Source: JAGQKC01 sp965223675
GTDB taxonomy: Bacteria; Nitrospirota; Nitrospiria; Nitrospirales; UBA8639
Assembly (NCBI GenBank): GCA_965223675.1
Contig: OZ245013.1
Location: 2,356,001 to 2,420,000 of the forward strand
Direction of reading: 5' to 3'
DNA: 64,000 nt
The translations under genes and the position numbers were made by a program. Below the pieces are notes generated by a model. That model saw only the letters and a list, made by a program, of their open reading frames with translations. It searched no databases and had not been told where the DNA came from. Shown here piece after piece: positions 43,318 through 51,967 of this stretch. Position 1 is the first letter of the stretch. Each line of letters opens with the position of its first letter.

Positions 43318-43493
43318 CAACATGGATGCCGCAGCTAACCATCATTGGTCGCCAGGCATATCATGATGAAAATACATTGATTCTTTTGAAGAATTGCAGT
43401 CAAAGACATGCAACAGGAGAAGAGACGGTGAAATACACAGACCTATTTCGTCACAGCAATATCAATCAACGAGTGACTCAATTGGAGACAGTG
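43318..43493 (+). repeat. 176-bp direct repeat, right copy (G2)
   Basis: Partner of 40858-41034. Both copies lie upstream of minus-strand genes (an exported protein and the EamA-type transporter), at 181 and 64 bases from the chosen starts. Together they bracket the speD-transporter module. Confidence 0.85.
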
Positions 43494-43562
43494 AGGGGAT
43501 GTAGAGATTGGGAGACGATTGATACGTGGTTGGCTTGTACTTGCCCGGTTCCCTGCATAAAA

Positions 43563-43576
43563 AGTAGCAGGCTACT
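43563..43576. promoter_or_regulatory. perfect palindrome AGTAGC-AG-GCTACT, possible activator site
   Basis: Six-base arms with a two-base spacer, 37 bases upstream of the sigma-54 promoter match. The position is somewhat close for an NtrC-type enhancer but acceptable. The regulator at 49257-50681 is the natural candidate to bind. A plain hairpin is the alternative; there is no T-run for a terminator. Confidence 0.35.
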
Positions 43577-43612
43577 AGCCTATAGTGTTCGAAGGAGAAA
43601 CCATCAGTAAGA

Positions 43613-43628
43613 TGGCATCATTTTAGCT
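43613..43628 (+). promoter_or_regulatory. sigma-54 (RpoN) promoter candidate
   Basis: TGGCATCATTTTAGCT keeps the -24 GG and -12 GC at the exact 12-base register of the consensus TGGCACG-N4-TTGCA, with the preferred T-rich centre. The start of transcription would be near 43639, about 97 bases before the leader ORF. The locus encodes a sigma-54 activator, which strengthens the call. Confidence 0.6.
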
Positions 43629-43735
43629 GAGAAGTAAAAGACGCTTTCTAGAAAACGTTGGTGATGTGAAATTCAAAAGATTCTCTACAAAAATTTTTGA
43701 ATGAGGTACACTGCTCACGATTGTCAGGAGGAACG

Positions 43736-43801
43736 ATGAACATCGTTTGCCTCTTGCTCTGTCTTGGATGCTTTCTGGTCAGAGCGAAGGAATCAACGTG
43801 A
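43736..43801 (+). CDS. 21-codon leader ORF overlapping the TonB receptor start
   Basis: AGGAGG with ideal spacing precedes ATG and the peptide MNIVCLLLCLGCFLVRAKES then T. Its TGA overlaps the GTG start of the receptor gene (GTGA at 43798). It may couple translation, or be a relic of an older signal peptide now out of frame. The peptide is hydrophobic with three cysteines. The receptor's own binding site AAGGA lies inside it. Confidence 0.45.
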   Translation: MNIVCLLLCLGCFLVRAKEST

Positions 43802-45801
43802 TCTGGCATTTAACATTATTTTTTCTCATTCTCATTACACCGTTAACTGTGTCTGCAGAAGATGTGCCTACCACTCAGCGGTTGCCATCGAATATCTCGA
43901 CATTGCTACAAGAAGATATCCAATTTTTACAGGAAGAAACGGTTGTATCTGCGCTGCGCCATGAACAGCCCATTTCAGAGGCACCCTCTAACATCTATGT
44001 CATCTCAGCAGAGGACATCCGCCAATCTGGTGCTACGGATATACCCACCCTATTGCGACGGGTTCCCGGCATGGAGGTCATGCAACCCACTGCCGGCGTG
44101 TACGATGTCAGTGCTCGGGGAAATAACCAACTCTTCGCCAATAAGCTCTTAGTCATGGTTGATGGGCGTTCCATTTATTTCGATTATCAAGGGGGCGTGA
44201 ATTGGCGGCTGCTCCCCGTCACCCTTCCCGAGATCGAACGTATCGAGGTCCTCCTCGGTCCCACTTCCGCCCTCTATGGGTTCAATGCGTTTGACGGCGT
44301 GATCCATATCCTGACTAAAGATTCGGCCGAGATTGATGGCACTGTCTTGCAAATTGGCGGAGGAGAGTTTGGCACGATCACGAGTGCCGCTGTGCACAGC
44401 AGGAGAATGAATCAGTGGGGATATCGCCTATCGGCAGGATTGGATCAGGCGCATGAGTGGCGTAATCGTGATACCCTTGCCTTTCGCACTTATAGAGCAA
44501 ATCTTCAAGCGGAGTATCACATAACCGGCAACTCCGAACTCACACTGCGGGGAGGCTATGTTGCAACTGACCGCTATGACGGCCCATTTTTACGAGGACA
44601 TCAAGATACGAGCGAACCATCATTTGGCTATGTCTATGCCCAATATAAGGCACCACAATGGCTCCTACACGCATGGTGGAATGGGATACGAGACGATTGG
44701 GACTTAATGTCCCAACCTGGCCTTGCGGACTTCGTCTCTCTCACTGATCCCCAAGGCGTACCCAGGAACAAAGGCGGCAGTGACTCCTATGATGGCTTAG
44801 CTCAACATACTTTTCCGCTTCTCAATACCGAGATGACAGTGGGAATGAATTATCGACATACCAGCATGTACTCGAATAATACAAATGGATCCCATGACGA
44901 AAATCGACTGGGCCTCTATCTCCAAGATGAATGGCCCATCATTCCCAGCGTTCGTCTCGTCAGCGGAGCCCGCTATGATTTGAGTTCAAGTCGCCGCCCA
45001 ACTCTCAGCCCTCGTCTCGCTCTGTTGTATCGTTTTTTCAAAAACCATACGATACGGCTAACCTATTCGGAGGCGTATCGACCTCCAACACTGTCAGATC
45101 AACACCTGCATGTGCTGAACAATGTCACAGTGCCTACGATGTCGGGTCCAGTGACCACGACAATTCCAGTCATCGGTTCTTCGAGTGTCGACCCAGAACA
45201 TATCCGCTCGTATGAGCTGGGTTATCAAGGATGGTTCCTCTCACATCGCCTACGGGCCAGAGCCAATGTGTTTTACAATGAGATTTCAGACCTCATTTCG
45301 TTTCCAGGTACTTCCAACCCTATTCGAGCCAGAAATGTTGGTGACGCGGACATATACGGAGCCGAAATCGGATTAGAGGCCTTGGCCACATCCTGGTTGA
45401 CTGGATTTGTCAACGGGGCCTTTCAGGAAATAGATCAAACAATTACAACCCCGGATCGACGTCGTGGTCCCGCATGGAAAGTTAACGGCGGCTTCCGGCT
45501 CAGCGGTTTGGCCAACGGCCTTCACGGCCTGAGCACTGAAGTCGTCGTACATTACGTCAGTGCCTTTTCTCAAACATTGGACAACCAGTTCGCCACCCTC
45601 GCGCCCTTTGGAGTCGTAGCACCCGACAATCGATTGAATAGTTACACGCTGCTAAACATTCGTGCAGGCTATCGATTTTGGGATGACCAAGCTGAAGTCG
45701 CTTTTTCGGTCTTTAACGCCTTAAATGATCGTCACAAAGAACATCCGCTGGGCGACACCATAGGGTCACGTGTATTGGGATGGCTGACGATTCATTTGTA
45801 A
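43798..45801 (+). CDS. TonB-dependent outer membrane receptor
   Basis: About 667 residues from the GTG at 43798, with signal peptide (WHLTLFFLILITPLTVSA). The plug domain is clear (NIYVISAEDIRQSGATDIPT, then LLRRVPGMEVMQ; IERIEVLLGPTSALYGFNAF, then GVIHILTK), followed by a 22-strand-type barrel (SYELGYQGWFL) ending in a beta strand with aromatic residues. The plug resembles colicin I/vitamin B12-type receptors with a FNAFDGVI variant. AAGGA seven bases before the GTG supports this start over a TTG at 43747. It heads a run with a binding protein and kinase, so the substrate may also be a signal. Energy would come from TonB-ExbBD elsewhere. Confidence 0.9.
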   Translation: MIWHLTLFFLILITPLTVSAEDVPTTQRLPSNISTLLQEDIQFLQEETVVSALRHEQPISEAPSNIYVISAEDIRQSGATDIPTLLRRVPGMEVMQPTAGVYDVSARGNNQLFANKLLVMVDGRSIYFDYQGGVNWRLLPVTLPEIERIEVLLGPTSALYGFNAFDGVIHILTKDSAEIDGTVLQIGGGEFGTITSAAVHSRRMNQWGYRLSAGLDQAHEWRNRDTLAFRTYRANLQAEYHITGNSELTLRGGYVATDRYDGPFLRGHQDTSEPSFGYVYAQYKAPQWLLHAWWNGIRDDWDLMSQPGLADFVSLTDPQGVPRNKGGSDSYDGLAQHTFPLLNTEMTVGMNYRHTSMYSNNTNGSHDENRLGLYLQDEWPIIPSVRLVSGARYDLSSSRRPTLSPRLALLYRFFKNHTIRLTYSEAYRPPTLSDQHLHVLNNVTVPTMSGPVTTTIPVIGSSSVDPEHIRSYELGYQGWFLSHRLRARANVFYNEISDLISFPGTSNPIRARNVGDADIYGAEIGLEALATSWLTGFVNGAFQEIDQTITTPDRRRGPAWKVNGGFRLSGLANGLHGLSTEVVVHYVSAFSQTLDNQFATLAPFGVVAPDNRLNSYTLLNIRAGYRFWDDQAEVAFSVFNALNDRHKEHPLGDTIGSRVLGWLTIHL

Positions 45802-45900
45802 GTGTGACGAATTGGGACAGTGCTCTCTTCTTCTGGTTAAGAGACTTTGCGTAAAACTCCAAAACGGACTATGATGATAGGAAAAGAAGAGGGTTGCCTG

Positions 45901-46938
45901 ATGACAAGTTTTTCCTCTGAATCTGTGATCTCTCGCCTAGTCGTACAGGCCTTCCTATTTGTATGCTTTACGGTCACGATTCCCACATTGAGTGTTGCTC
46001 ATGAGATTGCGATTCTTGTTTCTGCAGACGTTTCTCCCTATCACCAGGCAGTTCAAGGCTTCACGAGTCAACTACCTCCCGATACAGAATTCACCTCCTA
46101 TCAGTTGAAGGGTGATACCCTCCAAGGACGAGAAATGGCGAAGCGTGTGCGGGCCTCAGGTGCTGATGTGGTCCTCGCCGTAGGACTCAAAGCGTCCCTC
46201 GCAGCAAAGTTAGAAATAATCGATATCCCAACGATCTTTTGCATGGTCTTAAATCCTGAAGACTATGGACTTCCAACGTCCAACATGGTTGGAATTCGCA
46301 TGCGCGTGTCAGGGAAAGAACAGTTACGTACGCTTCTTTCCATCGTTCCATCTGCAAAGACAATTGGAGTACTCTACGACCCAGAGAAGTCCAGAAAATT
46401 TGTCGAGCAAGCCAGAAAGGATGCCCAAACGTTAGATCTCTCCCTCGTGGCTCAAGCCGTGATGAGTACCTCTGATCTCCCGAACACGCTCCGTACGCTA
46501 CTCTCAAAGATTGACGTGCTCTGGTTATTTCGTGACCCTACTGTAATTACGGAAACCTCTATCCCGTTTCTCTTAGAGACGGCTCTGAAGTACCACAAAC
46601 CTGTATTTGGATTTTCTTCCGGTCTTGCACGACATGGTGCGACAGCATCGATGTCTATCAATTATGTCGAACTAGGACATCAAGCGAGTGAGCTTGCCAA
46701 ACAGATTCTTCGAACAGGTGAGCTCTCACCCACGATGCCAAAACTTCTCTCACCTCAACGAACCCACCTCGCCCTCAATCTTGGCATCTCACAATTTCTG
46801 GGACTCTCACCTAATCCACAAGTCGTGCAATTAGCCGACTCGGTGTTCGGTGGCTCGAGCGGGTTCGCACAAGCAGGACACACTCAGGAGTCCGTATCTT
46901 CAATAGACAACTCCTCAAACACCGTTCTTATCCCTTAA
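45901..46938 (+). CDS. periplasmic ABC-type substrate-binding protein (PF04392-like)
   Basis: About 345 residues with a signal peptide (VVQAFLFVCFTVTIPTLSVA). The two-lobe binding protein pattern is visible: EIAILVSADVSPYHQAVQGF at the start, MAKRVRASGADVVLAVGLKA, PTIFCMVLNPEDYGL, AKTIGVLYDPEKSRKF and KPVFGFSSGLARHGA. This matches the PF04392 (ABC transporter substrate-binding, tryptophan/tyrosine-type) family. GAGGG before the ATG at 45901 chooses it over an upstream frame. No permease or ATPase gene follows; the next gene is a membrane sensor kinase, so the protein may serve signalling. That role is inference. Confidence 0.8.
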   Translation: MTSFSSESVISRLVVQAFLFVCFTVTIPTLSVAHEIAILVSADVSPYHQAVQGFTSQLPPDTEFTSYQLKGDTLQGREMAKRVRASGADVVLAVGLKASLAAKLEIIDIPTIFCMVLNPEDYGLPTSNMVGIRMRVSGKEQLRTLLSIVPSAKTIGVLYDPEKSRKFVEQARKDAQTLDLSLVAQAVMSTSDLPNTLRTLLSKIDVLWLFRDPTVITETSIPFLLETALKYHKPVFGFSSGLARHGATASMSINYVELGHQASELAKQILRTGELSPTMPKLLSPQRTHLALNLGISQFLGLSPNPQVVQLADSVFGGSSGFAQAGHTQESVSSIDNSSNTVLIP

Positions 46939-46967
46939 GACATTTGACCAATCTTGTGGATTCATCA

Positions 46968-49205
46968 ATGTCGTATTCATTTATCCCCATCCGCTTATCA
47001 CTGCGACAGAAATTAACTGTATTCATAAGCATGTTAATTATCGGTGCTTGTTGCAGTCTGAGTTGGTACTTGATTGATCAACAAACTCATACGATGAAAA
47101 CATCACTCATCCGCACCGGAACCCTTGTTGCTGAAAGGCTAAGCGTCACTAGTCGATTCAGCATCATTAGTCAGGATCACCTGCGCTTATCCTTGTTGGC
47201 TGAAGGGGCACTGACCATTCCAGAAGTGACACATGTACGATTCCTTGGTCCCAACGGTACCACGATCGTAGAAAAGCAGAAAAACAACTCAGGTGCACTA
47301 CTCAACCTACCTACTCCATCCAATTCCATACTATCGGGTCTTCGAAGCCAGCCTCTGATAACTCCATATCAACGTATTCAGGGCAAAGCCAAGGCTGTTG
47401 ACACATATGTCACGACTGCGGATCTCATCATGATGGCCATAGGAACTGATCGTCGAAAAACTTTCATCGAGGTAATTCAGCCAATCTCAGAATTTGATGC
47501 GAAATCGGAGTTGGCTCCTACATTACTTGAAGAGTTGAAAATCACGTCTGAAAACATCTCAACGAATAAGGTTCGACCTCAATCAGCCGATGGCTATGTT
47601 CAATTGTGTATCAGCACTCAGGCCTATGAAGAAGTCCTGTTAGTAACCATACGACAAGTCCTCCTGATTACTCTGTTCATTATCCTCATCGCATTAGGGG
47701 TTACGATTCACTTTGCGAAGAACCTCGTCAAACCGTTGCAGGCCTTGGCCGCTCTCGCCACTCGAGTCTCAAAGGGTGACCTCACCGCAACTGTCCCCTC
47801 CACCACCAACGATGAAATTGGAGACTTGGCTCACTCATTTAACCACATGGTCCAATCACTTGATCACCGAGACGTAGCCTTAGCCCGTCAATTTCAGCGT
47901 TTGAGCACATTGAATGAAACCAGCACGGCCATTACATCGTCTCTTGACCCCGACACCGTGTTGGACAGAGTCCTTGATTTACTCGTAAAAAATTCAGGGT
48001 TTCAGCGAACCCTGTTGATGCGGTTTGACTCCCAACAACAACGCACGTTTGATGCTCGTGTTGCCGGAGTCTCACCGGACATCGCGAAAACCGCACGAAC
48101 AATTTCTATCACAATTCATCATGATGATTCTTTACTGTCTGAAGTCGTGTATTCGGGCAAAAAAATTCTCATTCCTGACCTAGAAGCCTATGCTGATCGC
48201 ATGGATCCTCACCTGTATAAACTCGCGAAACATATGGAAGCCACCTCCTTCATTCTCGTACCCCTGACCAGTCAACATCGTATTGTAGGTTTTGCTGGCG
48301 CTAGCCGAGGACCGACTCTCTGCTCCCAGGAAGACTTGGAACTCCTTTCAACAATCGGCAATCAGGTTGGGATTGCCATTGATAATGCTGAAGCCTATCA
48401 ACAACTCGAACACATGATGGCAACATTGGAACAGCGAGTTCTAGCCCGAACAACGGAACTTCGCAACGCGAATGAAAAACTGAAGGAACTCGACCAACTT
48501 AAGTCTGCCATGGTGAGGAGTGTGTCCCATGAACTTCGCACACCATTGGCTTCAGTCAAAATGCATGTCGACAACCTATTAGACGGGGGAACGGGATCTC
48601 TTCAAGAAGAGCAGAAAGACGTGTTGAGACGAGTACAAAACAGTACGGAACGACTTCGTCGCATGATTAACGAGATGTTGGATTTATCAAAAATCGAGTC
48701 GGGGGACACGACCTTAAACCAAACAGTCGTCTGTTTTCATGAAGTACTGTCAGCAGTCATCAAAAATCTTCAACCGTTGATGACTTCTCGTCATCTCGAC
48801 ATTGAAGTACAACGTCATCCTGGGCTTCCGCGTCTCTGGGTTGATAAGGATAAACTCCATCAGATTCTTATGAATTTGATTCACAATGCAGTGAAATTTA
48901 GTCCTGAACAGAGCACCATTCATATCACCACTGATCTCAAACAAGAATCCATACAAATCTGTATAGCCGATGAGGGAAATGGTGTAACATCTAATGAACT
49001 TGAGCACATCTTTCTACCGTTCTACCGATCCTCTACTACCGCATTTCCGAATCGAGGTGCCGGACTAGGACTGACAATTTCTAAAAGTTTGATTGAAATG
49101 CACGGAGGGAAACTGTGGGTTCAAAGTATTGCAGGTCAGGGCAGTCAATTTTTCTTCACAATACCATTAGCCAATACACCAGCACATTCACGCATGCGGG
49201 GATAA
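46968..49205 (+). CDS. membrane sensor histidine kinase, HAMP-GAF-HisKA-HATPase
   Basis: About 745 residues. Two membrane spans (VFISMLIIGACCSLSWYLI and VLLITLFIILIALGVTIHF) enclose a periplasmic region of about 190 residues without a recognised fold. HAMP (VKPLQALAALATRVSKGDL), GAF (about 315-475), a coiled coil (LEQRVLARTTELRNANEKL), H-box VSHELRTPLASVK (His near 520) and ATPase boxes (NLIHNAVKFS, DEGNGV, GAGLGLTIS) follow. It lies between the binding-protein gene, 29 bases upstream, and the converging sigma-54 regulator, so the three probably form one pathway. The ATG at 46968 is chosen over a TTG at 46944. No strong binding site is seen. Confidence 0.9.
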   Translation: MSYSFIPIRLSLRQKLTVFISMLIIGACCSLSWYLIDQQTHTMKTSLIRTGTLVAERLSVTSRFSIISQDHLRLSLLAEGALTIPEVTHVRFLGPNGTTIVEKQKNNSGALLNLPTPSNSILSGLRSQPLITPYQRIQGKAKAVDTYVTTADLIMMAIGTDRRKTFIEVIQPISEFDAKSELAPTLLEELKITSENISTNKVRPQSADGYVQLCISTQAYEEVLLVTIRQVLLITLFIILIALGVTIHFAKNLVKPLQALAALATRVSKGDLTATVPSTTNDEIGDLAHSFNHMVQSLDHRDVALARQFQRLSTLNETSTAITSSLDPDTVLDRVLDLLVKNSGFQRTLLMRFDSQQQRTFDARVAGVSPDIAKTARTISITIHHDDSLLSEVVYSGKKILIPDLEAYADRMDPHLYKLAKHMEATSFILVPLTSQHRIVGFAGASRGPTLCSQEDLELLSTIGNQVGIAIDNAEAYQQLEHMMATLEQRVLARTTELRNANEKLKELDQLKSAMVRSVSHELRTPLASVKMHVDNLLDGGTGSLQEEQKDVLRRVQNSTERLRRMINEMLDLSKIESGDTTLNQTVVCFHEVLSAVIKNLQPLMTSRHLDIEVQRHPGLPRLWVDKDKLHQILMNLIHNAVKFSPEQSTIHITTDLKQESIQICIADEGNGVTSNELEHIFLPFYRSSTTAFPNRGAGLGLTISKSLIEMHGGKLWVQSIAGQGSQFFFTIPLANTPAHSRMRG

Positions 49206-49256
49206 TGCCTTACACAAGAGAGATTGGGGCCATGTTTCCTGAGTAGAACAGAGCCT

Positions 49257-50681
49257 TTATGATGATGAACCAGGGTTCGAAATACCGAGACGCTTTATCA
49301 TTCGCACCAGATAAGAGCGATGGATCCGTAAGGATTCGGCCGCTTTGGTTTGGTTCCATCCGCTCTGTATGAGAGCGTTGGTCAGTAAAAACCGACTATG
49401 ACGCTCGAGGGATTCCCTAAAGGGGAAAATCTGAGTCTCATCGTTCGAATGCGGTTCTTGGGTACGTGACTTGCTGTTCTGCAATCGTAAATTCTCTGCC
49501 GTGATCTGATCTCCAGAACTCAAGATCACGGCCCGTGCCACCACACTCTCTAACTCTCGAATATTACCAGGCCAATGATAGTGCATCATCGAGTCGAGTG
49601 CACCGGAAGTTATATTCATACCTTGTTTTTTTGTATGTCGGCAATATCTCTGGACAAAGAAGTTGGCAAGTTCAGGAAGATCCGCCATTCGTTCCCGAAG
49701 CGGCGGAAGGGTAATCGGCAGGATATTGAGCCGAAAAAAAAGATCCTCTCTAAAGCTTCCATTTGCAATGCCTTCCTGTAAATCTTTATTGGTCGCCGCG
49801 ATAAATCGAACATGGACTTTTATGGACTTCGTGCCACCGACTCGGTGAAATTCTTGATCCTGCAATAATCGCAATAACCGGCCTTGAAGCTGATATGGCA
49901 TATCTCCAATCTCATCTAGAAAAACCGTACCGCCATCAGCCGCTTCAATTTTCCCTTCCCGCTTTTCCGTTGCTCCTGTAAATGCTCCCTTTTCATGGCC
50001 AAACAGTTCATTTTCCAACAGAGTCTCGGGAAACGCCGAGCAATTGACTGCCATAAACGGACCTTGACGCTGAGCGCTCCAACGGTGAATAGACCGGGCG
50101 AGGATGTCCTTCCCTGCTCCCGTCTCCCCTAAGAGCAGCACCGTTTCTTGTGAGTGTGCGACTTGTTGTGCCATCGCTAACGCTTCTTTCATCGGGGCAC
50201 TCGCGCCGATAATTTTCGCGTAGCGATGATTGACTTCCTCTCGAAGATATTCCACCTCTTTTAACAGGGAGGTTCTTTCAAGAACCCGCTGTAACACCAT
50301 GGCCAAATGGTCAAAATCAAAAGGCTTGGTTAAGAAATCATACGCTCCACACTTCATCGCCTCTACCGCATCATCAATTGATCCATACGCAGTCATCACA
50401 ACCACATACGGTCGGACTAAGTCATAGCCCGAATGTGCACCTGATTCTCTATGAAGATGTTGACTCGTTTGATCACGAAGTCGACGAAGGATCTCAAGAC
50501 CAGATAGTTTTGGCAATTCAAGGTCTAGCAACACCACGTGAGGAGATTCTCGTTGAATCAGGTCAAGAGCCTGTTCTCCATCTTCAGCGGAGACGGACTC
50601 ATATCCCAGCATCTGCAGTCGTTGCTGCAACGCAGCTGCTATATCAGCATCGTCATCAACAACAAGGACTTTGGCTTTCAT
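49257..50681 (-). CDS. NtrC-type sigma-54 response regulator
   Basis: A 474-residue protein. Receiver domain with phospho-Asp53 (VVLLDLELP) and Lys119; an insertion of about 20 residues (QTSQHLHRESGAHSGYDLVR) lies between the third helix and fourth strand, where most receivers are tight. The AAA+ domain has Walker A LLGETGAGKD (184-192), the sigma-54-contact loop GAFTGA (232-237), Walker B GGTVFLDEIGDM and the arginine region. The C-terminal Fis-type helix-turn-helix is AAESLRIHRSYLVRMIKRLG. It converges with the kinase gene and is its likely partner. Targets probably include the receptor operon, which has a sigma-54-type promoter. Confidence 0.95.
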   Translation of the reverse strand: MKAKVLVVDDDADIAAALQQRLQMLGYESVSAEDGEQALDLIQRESPHVVLLDLELPKLSGLEILRRLRDQTSQHLHRESGAHSGYDLVRPYVVVMTAYGSIDDAVEAMKCGAYDFLTKPFDFDHLAMVLQRVLERTSLLKEVEYLREEVNHRYAKIIGASAPMKEALAMAQQVAHSQETVLLLGETGAGKDILARSIHRWSAQRQGPFMAVNCSAFPETLLENELFGHEKGAFTGATEKREGKIEAADGGTVFLDEIGDMPYQLQGRLLRLLQDQEFHRVGGTKSIKVHVRFIAATNKDLQEGIANGSFREDLFFRLNILPITLPPLRERMADLPELANFFVQRYCRHTKKQGMNITSGALDSMMHYHWPGNIRELESVVARAVILSSGDQITAENLRLQNSKSRTQEPHSNDETQIFPFRESLERHSRFLLTNALIQSGWNQTKAAESLRIHRSYLVRMIKRLGISNPGSSS

Positions 50682-50955
50682 GATACTCCTTCATCATATT
50701 TGATCGTCATGTCTCGGAATTTCGGTAGAGAGCGAACAACACGATAGTGAGAGTCATCATGGTAGCGTGAGAACGATGATATTTTTGTTTCTACACTTTT
50801 CATAACAGCCAGCTATATGCCTGCGAAGTTGAACAAATGGTAAGCGATCGTACCCGTTCAGATACATCGCATTAATTATGACAAGAAGGTTGTACCACAT
50901 ACGTCATCTTCATTAAACATACACAGCACGAAGGTGTGCAAAATTGTCATATCAT

Positions 50956-51424
50956 TCACAATCCATCGACACCTTTTCTGAAACTCGGAATATTCTCTAC
51001 TCGTTCTTTCCCACACCTGGTTCCACTACCGAGATCTTTTACCCCACCACCAGTATCGTCTGAGGAATTGTTCATATTTTCTGTTCTAACCATCACAGCA
51101 TATGGACGATCACGGCGCTTCCATGAATAGACATAATCTTTATGATCATCCCAAAGCTCAAAGATCTTCACACGAAACCCCGTATGCTTGGAGTATTCAA
51201 CTAGCCCTTGCGACAAAACATTTTTACTCTATGGGTCTGGTTCACTTGACCCTATGCTGAACGTTTTTCTTTTTGCAGAGCCAGGCCCGGCTAACAAAGT
51301 GAGAGAGACAACCCTCTCTTCCTAAAATCGTCTGAAAGCAGGCTGGCGACACCAACGAGACTGGAGCAATAATCGTTCGCCCATTCTTTTTCAATAGATG
51401 AAGAGTGAGGCTCATATCTCTCAA
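50956..51424 (-). pseudogene. possible decayed exported-protein gene
   Basis: The minus strand reads SLTLLAGPGSAKRKTFSIGS then SEPDP, a TAG at about 51239, then SKNVLSQGLVEYSKHTGFRV, FELWDDHKDYVYSWKRRDRP. This looks like a single protein with a tryptophan or glutamine codon turned to stop. The preceding 100 bases are open in shifting frames and suggest a frameshifted signal peptide. Only the 86-codon 3' part is continuous. I do not recognise the family. It could also be chance coding. Confidence 0.3.
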
Positions 51425-51456
51425 GTTTTGGAAAGTATCTCACAAATTTATGCCTA

Positions 51457-51813
51457 TAGCCGATTCAGTTATGTCGGAGCGATTTCACTCCTCGTGGCTC
51501 CGCTCCGATACTCGCTACGTCATTCAACACGTCAATCGTGTGAAGTCACGCCAAAAGCGGGTATCACCTTCCTTCTTTTGACGCGGGTGAAACCGCGTTG
51601 AAAGCTTGGACCCCTTTGAGAACCATGTCGGTTGGTTTGCTGCTTCAATCTAAAATGTGGATCAAGGAGCCAGTGGAGCTCTTCATGATCGTGTCCACGC
51701 ATGGTTCAATTGGAACGCATTAGAATTCGCTATCACCTTCCCAGGTTTGAGGTCTTGAAATCCGCGCAGAACGTCATGACGGCGTATGGGGAAATTACTC
51801 GGATTTGCTATAG
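51457..51813 (-). repeat. dispersed TATAGC repeat, copy F (full length, inverted)
   Basis: Read on the minus strand it begins TATAGCAAATCCGAGTAATT and ends CTGAATCGGCTATA, 357 bases, with all blocks of copy A (GGAAGGTGATAGCGAAT, TTGAACCATGCGTGGACACG, GGTCCAAGCTTTCAACGCGG). The 3' part contains a stem GGAGCG...CGCTCC. It lies 80 bases upstream of the ffh promoter and is the best preserved copy in the window. Confidence 0.88.
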
Positions 51814-51893
51814 AGTGCAAATCCGAAATTTGATATTTCATGGAAATTACACACTGTACTTTTATCTAAGCTTATAAACTTACAATTGCTTAC

Positions 51894-51922
51894 TTGACTC
51901 ACTCTCGTGTCTTTACTAGACT
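51894..51922 (+). promoter_or_regulatory. sigma-70 type promoter for ffh
   Basis: TTGACT, 17-base spacer, TAGACT. It lies 45 bases before the ffh ATG. The spacing is ideal and five of six -35 bases match. The downstream leader contains GAGGGGG. Confidence 0.6.
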
Positions 51923-51967
51923 GTTTTGTTTGTGTAGTGAAACAGAGGGGGATAAGACCGTACGTTT

